Part shown: positions 46,134-52,003 of the stretch, in pieces
Layout: each line of letters starts with the position of its first letter
How positions within the stretch are numbered: position 1 is the first letter of the stretch
Assembly: GCA_947302715.1 (NCBI GenBank)
Contig: CAMYVY010000018.1
Span: forward strand, 1 to 52,003
Direction: 5' to 3'
DNA length: 52,003 nt
DNA from: an uncultured Clostridia bacterium
Lineage (GTDB): Bacteria > Bacillota > Clostridia > Peptostreptococcales > Anaerovoracaceae
Notes under the pieces: model-generated
The model's input: the letters and a program-made list of their open reading frames with translations, nothing else
What the model was told of the DNA's origin: nothing
Databases searched by the model: none
Position numbers and translations under genes: made by a program

Positions 46134-46400
46134 TTAGTCGTTAACTATTTCAGCATTAAACACCATAATGGTATCGGCATCAGAGCAACAGAATTCCGCA
46201 ATCCCCTTCGGTTGACCAGGTAAACTTCCACCATACCGTAAAATATCTATATATGGAAATCCACAGTGCATTGCCATCGGGCAGATGTCACCTCGCTGCG
46301 TATCATAATCAAAAGTCTGTCCTACTCTATGCCCTCTGTGACACCCTTTTTCGCCGCGTCTATCTATAACACTTATTTGGATTTTTGGTCTTTTACTCAT
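46134..46400 (-). CDS. TIGR04076-like small Cys-rich protein
   Basis: An 88-residue protein. KIQISVIDRRGEKGCHRGHRVGQTFDYDTQRGDICPMAMHCGFPYIDILRYGGSLP resembles the TIGR04076 family, with its Cys-x-x-Gly-His, CPMAxH and LRYGG landmarks. The conserved Cys and His residues suggest metal binding. Function is not established. It is a single gene in a recombining region, preceded by an XRE regulator. Confidence 0.75.
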   Translation of the reverse strand: MSKRPKIQISVIDRRGEKGCHRGHRVGQTFDYDTQRGDICPMAMHCGFPYIDILRYGGSLPGQPKGIAEFCCSDADTIMVFNAEIVND

Positions 46401-46451
46401 TCTTTATTCCCTCACAAACTCCGATTTGTCGATTTGGTTATATCATCAACT

Positions 46452-46904
46452 TTATCTGCCGATAACTGCCAGATCTAATTTGTATCGCAAAAACCAGCCT
46501 ACACACAGCAACGCTACTCCAAACCCGACACATATCGCTTTCTTTGTTGTATCCGGAGCATATACCACACCAAGTATGATTCCTTCTCCTAAGCCGGTCA
46601 GGCTATCACAGAGCAGCTTTCGTTTTTTTATGCTTTTGTTCACTGCTAATACATCCATGATATTCTCATCAGCCTGTTCTTTGTAGTTTTCATCCAACTG
46701 CTCACCACACAAAAGCTCGTTCACCGTGATCCCAAGCTCGTCACAAAGTATCGGTATCGTGTCCAGATCCGGCATGTATCTTCCGGTCTCCCATCTTGAT
46801 ACGGTTTTGTTGGTCACTCCGACCTTTTCGCCTAACACTTCCTGCGTCATATTCTTCTGTTTTCTTTTTTCAGCTATGAATCTGCCGATTTTGTATTGAT
46901 CCAT
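46452..46904 (-). CDS. XRE-family regulator with hydrophobic C-terminus
   Basis: A protein of 150 residues. The HTH lies at about 6-60 (IGRFIAEKRKQKNMTQEVLGEKVGVTNKTVSRWETGRYMPDLD), close to the regulator at 42193. The C-terminal part has hydrophobic segments (GLGEGIILGVVYAP and AICVGFGVALLCVGWFLRY) that may be membrane associated. A good AGGAGG site precedes the ATG. The targets are unknown. Confidence 0.82.
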   Translation of the reverse strand: MDQYKIGRFIAEKRKQKNMTQEVLGEKVGVTNKTVSRWETGRYMPDLDTIPILCDELGITVNELLCGEQLDENYKEQADENIMDVLAVNKSIKKRKLLCDSLTGLGEGIILGVVYAPDTTKKAICVGFGVALLCVGWFLRYKLDLAVIGR

Positions 46905-47067
46905 ATCGTTTCACCTCCTTATCTGATGTCATCAAACTATCACTGATAAAGTGCTTTGTATTCCCCACAGATGGCGAACCCAGGCAAAACGAGTGACATT
47001 TACTTAGAATCTTTAATCTTATAGTACTCTTCAGCATCCGATTCAATCTCGATAAACATCTTTTTCC

Positions 47068-47156
47068 GTCTGCAAAGCATTCTATTTGCGTTTGTAGACG
47101 TTTTTTGTGTTATTATTTTCCGTCTACAAACAGTAAAACTATCAATTGCAGACAGA
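47068..47156. promoter_or_regulatory. four alternating half-sites (operator-like array)
   Basis: CGTCTGCAAA (47068), TTTGTAGACG (47092), CGTCTACAAA (47122) and TTGCAGACAG (47147) alternate in direction with 24-30 bp steps. The middle two are perfect inverted copies of each other. No promoter or adjacent gene is clearly assigned; a 69-codon reading frame across it looks spurious. Confidence 0.55.
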
Positions 47157-47241
47157 AATTCACCACATCCGGAGACTACGCCAAATCTCGATTCGTGAAC
47201 ATAACCCACGGCATTATTTTATCATAGGGTATGCGCGTAGA

Positions 47242-47494
47242 GTTACACAACTTTTTCAAAGTGTGTAACCCACTATGACACTTTCATCGCTCCACGCTGC
47301 AAAGTGCCAGTGGGCCAAAGGGCACATGCCCTCTGGACACCCAAGAGTTCAATAAGTCAATAAGTATATTGGACGTAGGTCCAATTTCTTCTGCATACAG
47401 AATACCTATTGATTTATTGAACTCTTATTTGCTCCCCGCAGGGGCGAAATACCCCGAGTACAAATCAAAGATTTGTGCAAGGGGTGTATTTCGC
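47242..47494. repeat. cluster of four inverted repeats in noncoding DNA
   Basis: Hairpin arms: GTTACACA 47242-47249 with TGTGTAAC 47262-47269; a GC-rich AGGGC/GCCCT hairpin near 47318-47332; a 13-bp perfect pair at 47343-47355 and 47414-47426 that encloses an inner ATTGGAC/GTCCAAT hairpin; and GCGAAATACCCC 47444-47455 with GGGGTGTATTTCGC 47481-47494 around a CAAATC/GATTTG stem. With the half-site array it fills the 607-bp gap 46905-47511. Confidence 0.7.
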
Positions 47495-47511
47495 TCTCAA
47501 TCTGCGAGGCC

Positions 47512-47691
47512 TCATTCGGATTCTTGATCATTTATCTCATCCAGTTTCTCTATGTCTTTTAACTTGACAGATTCAGCAGCAATACTGTCTAAAGCTTCAT
47601 TCCAGGCATCCCATCTTTCTTGAGCCTTATATAAATCCGGCATGATAGCTCTTACAAACATGTCTATCTGCTTTTTATTCAGATCCTTCAT
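47512..47691 (-). CDS. small acidic protein with LexA-box promoter
   Basis: 59 residues starting MKDLNKKQIDMFVRAIMPDLYKAQERWDAWNEALDSIAAES, then an acidic tail. It appears all-helical and soluble. ATG 47691 has GAAGGA 5 nt upstream. The promoter (TTGACA-N17-TATAGT) carries two LexA-like boxes, so SOS induction is likely. It is divergent from the antitoxin-toxin-recombinase operon. The family is not recognised. Confidence 0.6.
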   Translation of the reverse strand: MKDLNKKQIDMFVRAIMPDLYKAQERWDAWNEALDSIAAESVKLKDIEKLDEINDQESE

Positions 47692-47731
47692 TTTTCCTTC
47701 ACCCCTTTTTACTGAAACTCCTTTACATAAA

Positions 47732-47771
47732 CGAACATATGTACTATAATATACGAACATAAGTTTGTCAA
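47732..47771 (-). promoter_or_regulatory. promoter with two LexA-like SOS boxes
   Basis: -35 TTGACA 47766-47771 and -10 TATAGT 47743-47748 with a 17-bp spacer on the minus strand. Box 1, CGAACATATGTACT (47732-47745), and box 2, CGAACATAAGTTTG (47754-47767), match the Gram-positive LexA consensus CGAACRNRYGTTYG at 12 and 13 of 14 positions and overlap the -10 and -35. Confidence 0.7.
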
Positions 47772-47778
47772 GATTCGG

Positions 47779-47823
47779 TTGACCTCTCACTCTAAGGGTG
47801 ATAGAATAAAAAGGGGATATCCC
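47779..47823 (+). promoter_or_regulatory. promoter and palindrome of the antitoxin-toxin-recombinase operon
   Basis: TTGACC (47779-47784) and TAGAAT (47802-47807) are 17 bp apart. The palindrome GGGATATCCC at 47814-47823 overlaps the expected transcription start and may be an antitoxin operator. The two divergent -35 boxes are 7 bp apart. Confidence 0.7.
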
Positions 47824-47853
47824 ACTTACCCACGCTTATAGGAGGTTAAGAAT

Positions 47854-48102
47854 ATGAGCACAATAGCATTACAATACGATGCAAAGACAGATTCAAAAAA
47901 AAGAATAACTCTAAGAAACGCTCGCTACGATTATTACCATGCTCTGGAGTTTGAAGACGGTAGAATTCTTTTGGAGCCAAGAGAATTGGTTGCACCACTG
48001 CAGGTTTCTGAGAATACTCTTAACATGATGGATCAGTCTATGGAAAACTACAAGGCTGGTAAAGTATCTGAAGCTATCGATTTGTCAGAATTTGAGGACT
48101 AA
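47854..48102 (+). CDS. probable antitoxin
   Basis: An 82-residue protein, MSTIALQYDAKTDSKKRITLRNARYDYYHALEFEDGRILLEPRELVAPLQVSENTLNMMDQSMENYKAGKVSEAIDLSEFED. The N-terminal half looks like a beta-strand swapped-hairpin DNA-binding part, and the acidic helical C-terminus is typical of toxin-neutralising tails. The AGGAGG site is well placed. It ends 2 bp before the toxin-like gene. Assignment rests on size, layout and its partner; direct family recognition is weak. Confidence 0.65.
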   Translation: MSTIALQYDAKTDSKKRITLRNARYDYYHALEFEDGRILLEPRELVAPLQVSENTLNMMDQSMENYKAGKVSEAIDLSEFED

Positions 48103-48104
48103 GT

Positions 48105-48551
48105 ATGTTTACAATTCACATGGGCATCCCGGAAATGAAAGCATTCTGGGATGAACTTAAGACTAAGAAAGATTCAGGTAAAGCAACAAAGACAGAGCAG
48201 GACGAGTACAAGAAAATAGGAAAGGCCTTAGCTCTGCTAGCGAATGATCCGAGACATCCTGGTCTCAATTCTCATAATATTCCTTCCCTTACGGCTAGAT
48301 ACGGCGAAAGGGTTTGGGAATCTTATCTTGAGAATAATACCCCTTCTGCCGGAAGAATTTTTTGGGTATATGGACCTAATCAAGGTGATATAACTATCAT
48401 TGCAATTGAACCCCACCCAAATGATAAAAAAGGCATTGCCTATAAGAAGATAACTCTATCCTCTATGGAAGAAAGCATCAAGAAAGAAAACGAGCAGAAA
48501 GACGATAAAAGAGAAGACAAGAAAAAGGCTAGGAAAGAAAAGAAGAAATGA
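48105..48551 (+). CDS. RelE/ParE-like toxin candidate
   Basis: A protein of 148 residues. MFTIHMGIPEMKAFWDEL, RHPGLNSHNIPSLTARYGERVWESYLENNTPSAGRIFWVYGPNQGDITIIAIEPHPND resemble a RelE-fold family that sits downstream of small antitoxins in cyanobacteria and Clostridia. The last 30 residues are a Lys/Glu/Asp-rich tail. The stop overlaps the recombinase start (ATGA), so the recombinase is translationally coupled to the toxin. Target and activity are unknown. Confidence 0.7.
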   Translation: MFTIHMGIPEMKAFWDELKTKKDSGKATKTEQDEYKKIGKALALLANDPRHPGLNSHNIPSLTARYGERVWESYLENNTPSAGRIFWVYGPNQGDITIIAIEPHPNDKKGIAYKKITLSSMEESIKKENEQKDDKREDKKKARKEKKK

Positions 48552-50110
48552 AATACGCAGTTATATATGCAAGATACAGCTCCGATAGACAAAATGATAT
48601 GTCTATCGACGGTCAAATAGCAGAATGCAGAAAATTTGCCGAATCTCATGACATGATTATTGTTCAAGAGTATATTGACCGTGCCTTCACCGCAACAACG
48701 GATAAGAGGCCAGAGTTTTTGCGTATGATTGAGGAGAGCAAGAACAAAGAATTTGAAATAATCCTTGTTTACCAGCTTGATAGATTTGCAAGGAACAAAG
48801 ATGACTCCGGTTATTACAAGAAGATACTCAGAGAAAACGGTGTAAAGGTTGTTTCTGCTATGGAGCGTATTGCTGAGGATAGCTCCGGTGTTATTACTGA
48901 AGGTATGCTTGAGATTGTTGCGGACTGGTATAGTAAGCAACTATCCGAAAAAGTAACTAGAGGTCTTAGACAGCGAGCAGAGCTTAAAAAATATCCCGGA
49001 GGCGTGATGACTTATGGTTATGCTGCAGATGCCGAGGGATACTATATTTTAGATCCTGAGAGAGCACCTGTGGTTAAAGAACTATTTGAACGTGTTTCCC
49101 ACGGAGAGACAATTCAATCCGTTATGGACGATTTTAACATGCGCGGAATCAAGACCACCAAGAACAAACCATTTGTAAAGAATTCACTTCAGCATATTCT
49201 TCGTAATGAGCGATACAAAGGAATTTATATTTTTGATGATATTAGAATCCCAGATGGGATGCCAAGAATAATAAGCGACGAACTCTTTGATGATGTTCAG
49301 ACAATACTTGACAGAAATAAGCATAGAGGACGCAGAAGACCTAAAGAGGAAGATTATATCTTAACCGGAAAGTTGTTCTGCGGAAAGTGTAAATCGCCTA
49401 TGCTTGGTACCTCCGGAACATCCGGATCCAGAGGAACTATCCATAGATACTATTCTTGCAAATGTGCTCCTCATAAATGCGACAAGAAGAATGTCAGAAA
49501 AGAAACTATAGAAAAACTAATAGTCTCCGAATGCCAGAACTTAATAACCAACAGCATGATAGATAAGCTTGTCGAAGCAGTGGCAATTGCAAATAGCAAG
49601 GATCAAGAAAGCATAGAAATAATAAGACTAAGAAAGGACATAAAGGCAACCGATCAGAAAATAGAAAAGTTGCTAACAAAGATAGAAGATGGTGCCGACT
49701 CCGATAGACTTATAGAGAGACTTAAGCAACGAGAACAAGACCTTAAAACCCTTAAGGCACAACTTAAAGCCGAGGAGCGCAAGCAACGGATTATGGATAC
49801 CGATATAGTTAGACGCATACTCAAGGAAATGCAGAAAGTCCGTATTGAAGAACCACAGCATCGCGCAATGCTCGTCAAGGTATTTATAGATAAGATTTAT
49901 CTTTATGAAGACCACTTCAGTATATTCCTGAATTACGACAGCAAAGACAAGCTGAGTCATAAAGATACAGCTGACATAGAGCGGAGTCTTGAGAAAAAAT
50001 CAATAAAAGCGATTAAGTCGATAGTCGGCGTTGAACCAATAAAAGTACCGTTCGTAAAAAACCCCTTAAATTCCACCACGAGAAGTCAATCCGAACACAT
50101 ACTTCTATAG
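48548..50110 (+). CDS. large serine recombinase
   Basis: A protein of 520 residues. The catalytic domain (about 1-150) has YARYSSDRQNDMSIDGQIAECRKFA with the nucleophilic Ser, and VYQLDRFARNK; the recombinase domain follows with YGYAADAEGYYILDPERAPVVKELFE and LQHILRNERYKGIY. A zinc ribbon (FCGKCKSPMLGTSGTSGSRG...YYSCKCAPHKCDKK, near 275-315) and a coiled coil (about 360-420) complete the large-serine-recombinase plan. The last 13 codons lie inside repeat copy B, so the C-terminus may have been replaced by recombination. It is the integrase-type enzyme expected for this island. Confidence 0.92.
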   Translation: MKYAVIYARYSSDRQNDMSIDGQIAECRKFAESHDMIIVQEYIDRAFTATTDKRPEFLRMIEESKNKEFEIILVYQLDRFARNKDDSGYYKKILRENGVKVVSAMERIAEDSSGVITEGMLEIVADWYSKQLSEKVTRGLRQRAELKKYPGGVMTYGYAADAEGYYILDPERAPVVKELFERVSHGETIQSVMDDFNMRGIKTTKNKPFVKNSLQHILRNERYKGIYIFDDIRIPDGMPRIISDELFDDVQTILDRNKHRGRRRPKEEDYILTGKLFCGKCKSPMLGTSGTSGSRGTIHRYYSCKCAPHKCDKKNVRKETIEKLIVSECQNLITNSMIDKLVEAVAIANSKDQESIEIIRLRKDIKATDQKIEKLLTKIEDGADSDRLIERLKQREQDLKTLKAQLKAEERKQRIMDTDIVRRILKEMQKVRIEEPQHRAMLVKVFIDKIYLYEDHFSIFLNYDSKDKLSHKDTADIERSLEKKSIKAIKSIVGVEPIKVPFVKNPLNSTTRSQSEHILL

Positions 50111-50189
50111 AGGCGGCTTCGCCGTCAAAGTATGGTTCGACTAGACCTAGACGAGAAACGACCACATTTCAGAGTGGCCGTTTTTCGTG
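50073..50189 (+). repeat. 115-bp structured direct repeat, copy B
   Basis: Matches copy A at 43999-44115 with a few substitutions and one indel, in the same orientation 6,074 bp away. It overlaps the recombinase stop and ends just before the minus-strand GNAT gene. The upstream flanks differ (tRNA-like in A, recombinase coding in B). Confidence 0.85.
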
Positions 50190-50190
50190 T

Positions 50191-50628
50191 CTATAGTTCA
50201 AATTTATAAATGCATTCATGAGTATGCCCATCTTCTATACGAAGATCATGATTTTCGGGCAGTTCTGCAATCTCCAGTAGTTCTCCTCCTAGGTATTCGC
50301 AAGTTTTTCTTGATGGGATATTATCCGGATGACAGGTTATGATTACATAACCCATATCATGCCTGCGGGCGAGATCAAAGAGCAATTCACAGGCTTTTGC
50401 CGCATAATGATGCCCACGGTATTCTTTTTGAAGGTTATACCCAATATTACCACCGTAATATAAGCCTTCTGTATGGCCAACTCTTAGATCGCAAGCCCCC
50501 ATTTTATTTCCATCTTTATCACAAATCCAAAAGCAATAAGCCGGAACCCAGCCCTTTTCTGGTATTTCGTCTTGTATATGATCAAGTACTAGAGTTATCT
50601 CTTTACCAATCAAATCCTCTTGATACAT
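50191..50628 (-). CDS. GNAT-family acetyltransferase
   Basis: A protein of 145 residues. FWICDKDGNKMGACDLRVGHTEGLYYGGNIGYNLQKEYRGHHYAAKACELLFDLARRHDM has the GNAT core with the acetyl-CoA loop in RGHHYA, and VIITCHPDNIPSRKTCEYLGGELLE is the C-terminal signature. Small single-domain form; substrate unknown. It starts 3 nt after the NUDIX gene, with a GAGAGG site inside that gene. It is not homologous along its length to the GNAT at 44131. Confidence 0.88.
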   Translation of the reverse strand: MYQEDLIGKEITLVLDHIQDEIPEKGWVPAYCFWICDKDGNKMGACDLRVGHTEGLYYGGNIGYNLQKEYRGHHYAAKACELLFDLARRHDMGYVIITCHPDNIPSRKTCEYLGGELLEIAELPENHDLRIEDGHTHECIYKFEL

Positions 50629-50631
50629 GTT

Positions 50632-51111
50632 CTACCTCTCATCAGCTACGATGTGCTTTATCTCTTTGGTCGGATTCTTAAGCTCCGTTTTGAAGAACTC
50701 GGGATATATTATTTTATCAGTATTAAGCGGTACCCACTCCAAATACTCCGGTGTTCCATCTTCTAGGAAGGTTTTGTTCTCTAGCTCAAAGTCTTCAGGA
50801 ATCTTCATATAGTAATAAAATGCAGGTTCATAAATCAGTCTCTCTTGGTCGCTCCCGACAGTTCCATAAAAATATGCTTCCTTAATAAAACCCAGCCTGT
50901 CGATTTCCATTTCAAAGCCAAGCTCTTCTCTAACTTCACGCAGAATAGCATCTTCCGCTGTTTCGCCAAATTGAATTCTACCGCCAACGGAATAGTAATA
51001 GTTGTCGCGGTTATTCTTAACCATTAAAATCTTGTCGTCTTTAATAATGATAGCGCCTACACGGATGTTTATAACACCTTCGCCGCAGCGAACGCACATA
51101 TCTTTATTCAT
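50632..51111 (-). CDS. NUDIX hydrolase
   Basis: A protein of 159 residues. GRIQFGETAEDAILREVREELGFE is the NUDIX box (GX5EX7REUXEEXGU). An N-terminal CVRCGEGVINIRVGAIIIKDDKILMVKNN strand pair precedes it. The family hydrolyses nucleoside-diphosphate-linked compounds; the specific substrate is unknown. Its ATG overlaps the isomerase stop by one base, so the isomerase-NUDIX-GNAT order is a coupled operon. Confidence 0.92.
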   Translation of the reverse strand: MNKDMCVRCGEGVINIRVGAIIIKDDKILMVKNNRDNYYYSVGGRIQFGETAEDAILREVREELGFEMEIDRLGFIKEAYFYGTVGSDQERLIYEPAFYYYMKIPEDFELENKTFLEDGTPEYLEWVPLNTDKIIYPEFFKTELKNPTKEIKHIVADER

Positions 51112-51929
51112 TAAAGCATTCCTCGATTTCTCAAATAATCTACGGACTTCTCAAGGGCAGCAATGGTTTTAGTTTCCAAAACACATCGAGCATTTAAAAC
51201 CCTCGCCTTTTCCAATCGCTCTCTTAAATCTATTTCTCCATCTCCCAATGCGAGATGGTTCTTGGGTGGTTCCTCACTGCCATCGTGAATATGAAAGTGA
51301 ATCAATTTATCTTCATGTTTTAAAATGAAAGGCACATCGATTTCTTTGGTGGCTTTCGAATGACCGATATCCCAAGTAAGACCAAAGACGGAACTCTCGA
51401 GCAAGAATTCAACTGCCTTCTTCTCATAGGCTCTAAATCCATCTGTATTCTCTATAACAATTCTTATATTTGAATCACCGATCCACTTCTCGCACTGTTC
51501 CCGAAACGCTTCAAATGAATGAATATATGAATCAAAGTCACGCTCATACATCTGCACCTTACTGTCCGGCAGTGTAATATGGATGCCATGATGCATATGC
51601 ATATTGATAACCATGGGAAGCTCTTTGTCCTCTAAAAGACAAAGAAAAATCTTTGCCACATCAACTGTACGCCTAACAGTATCAAGATAGGCTTCTGCAA
51701 CCAGAGGATTGAAGTCAGCTATATTAAGATTTTCATCCAAGTGAATAGTGTAGTAGAGGCCCTTATTCCTTGCAGCGTTAATAAAATAATCAGCATTCTC
51801 AAGTTTATCAATCTGATATTCCGGAAAATTCATATTTAATTCTATAAAGTTTAGGCCCAATCTTGAACACAGCTCAACATTTTCCGTTAGAGTCTTATTC
51901 TCAATTAGTGTGGGCATTCCAAATTGCAT
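51111..51929 (-). CDS. sugar phosphate isomerase/epimerase-like TIM barrel, copy 2
   Basis: 272 residues, protein-identical to copy 1 except a few residues near and at the C-terminus. From about 51207 to the window end the nucleotide sequence appears identical to 44951-45747, while the C-terminal 100 bp carry scattered substitutions. This is a direct-repeat duplication 6,259 bp away, with a sharp boundary that suggests gene conversion or recombination. It is in an operon with NUDIX and GNAT genes instead of the single GNAT gene. Confidence 0.88.
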   Translation of the reverse strand: MQFGMPTLIENKTLTENVELCSRLGLNFIELNMNFPEYQIDKLENADYFINAARNKGLYYTIHLDENLNIADFNPLVAEAYLDTVRRTVDVAKIFLCLLEDKELPMVINMHMHHGIHITLPDSKVQMYERDFDSYIHSFEAFREQCEKWIGDSNIRIVIENTDGFRAYEKKAVEFLLESSVFGLTWDIGHSKATKEIDVPFILKHEDKLIHFHIHDGSEEPPKNHLALGDGEIDLRERLEKARVLNARCVLETKTIAALEKSVDYLRNRGML

Positions 51930-51944
51930 ATTCAAACCTCTACT

Positions 51945-52003
51945 TCATATTCTAATCATTTCAGTAATAGTTTTATTTCTATAAATCAAATCATCTCTTG
52001 TTG
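51945..52003 (-). pseudogene. partial second copy of the GNAT pseudogene 3' end
   Basis: The sequence up to the window edge matches the start of the region 45686-45744, so the duplication continues beyond the window. Whether the acetyltransferase is intact in this copy cannot be told. Confidence 0.7.

Noticed and set aside
47000..47209. 69-codon minus-strand reading frame
   Set aside because: It lies across the repeated half-site array, has no clear ribosome site and no family likeness.
40932..47494. CRISPR array in the accessory region
   Set aside because: The repeats are few, palindromic and irregularly spaced, without unique spacers of equal length, and no cas gene is present.

Overview
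The window looks like chromosomal DNA from a strictly anaerobic, low-to-mid GC Gram-positive bacterium of the class Clostridia, possibly Lachnospiraceae or a relative. The evidence is AGGAGG-type ribosome binding sites, frequent TTG/GTG starts, CoaX, a PucR-type regulator, ftsH, the MurT/GatD pair, an FMN-riboswitch-controlled RibU, a CIRCE heat-shock operator and an A-type flavodiiron protein. Family-level placement is an inference.

Layout. (1) 59-925 (+) is a GlnL/YcbB-type response regulator, convergent with everything to its right. (2) 933-34666 is an almost unbroken minus-strand run. Read in transcription order from the right it encodes metK, aspartate kinase, TrkA with two TrkH paralogues, a cytidylate-kinase-like protein, a small membrane protein, metG, tatD, murT-like, gatD-like, tilS, a terminator, ftsH, a PucR regulator, dus, coaX, two tandem paralogous LytS-type sensor kinases, a flavodiiron protein, a SARP-type response regulator, a roughly 1,630-residue multidomain protein, a divergent lactate/malate-dehydrogenase-like protein and a flavoprotein. 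The metG-tatD...tilS-ftsH-coaX-dus content recalls the origin-proximal region of Bacillus and Clostridia. (3) At 34.7 kb the strand switches. Two plus-strand genes, an unknown 417-residue protein and a long AlaX editing protein, flank a 330-bp gap with three perfect DnaA boxes. (4) 37.7-40.7 kb holds hsp20 under a CIRCE operator, ribU under an FMN riboswitch, a small conserved protein, trmL and tRNA-Lys(CTT).

(5) From 40.8 kb to the end the region is accessory. It holds a 1,347-bp IS256/IS1249-like element with a disrupted transposase, an XRE membrane regulator, an sdpR-sdpI pair without the toxin genes, and a tRNA 3'-end fragment followed by a 115-bp structured repeat. It continues with a GNAT/isomerase cassette, a decayed GNAT gene, an XRE regulator, about 600 bp of noncoding DNA rich in inverted repeats, a LexA-box-bearing promoter, and an antitoxin-toxin-serine recombinase operon. 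A second copy of the 115-bp repeat follows, then a second GNAT/NUDIX/isomerase cassette whose isomerase repeats the first copy and is cut by the window end.

Most notable items: the giant HD / helical-repeat / NadD-like / GNAT / PRTase protein with its partner dehydrogenase-like protein; a GatD-like amidotransferase that has lost both catalytic residues; a TrkH paralogue lacking one selectivity-filter glycine; the DnaA-box cluster away from any dnaA gene; and the SOS-like, TA-coupled recombinase module bordered by long direct repeats.
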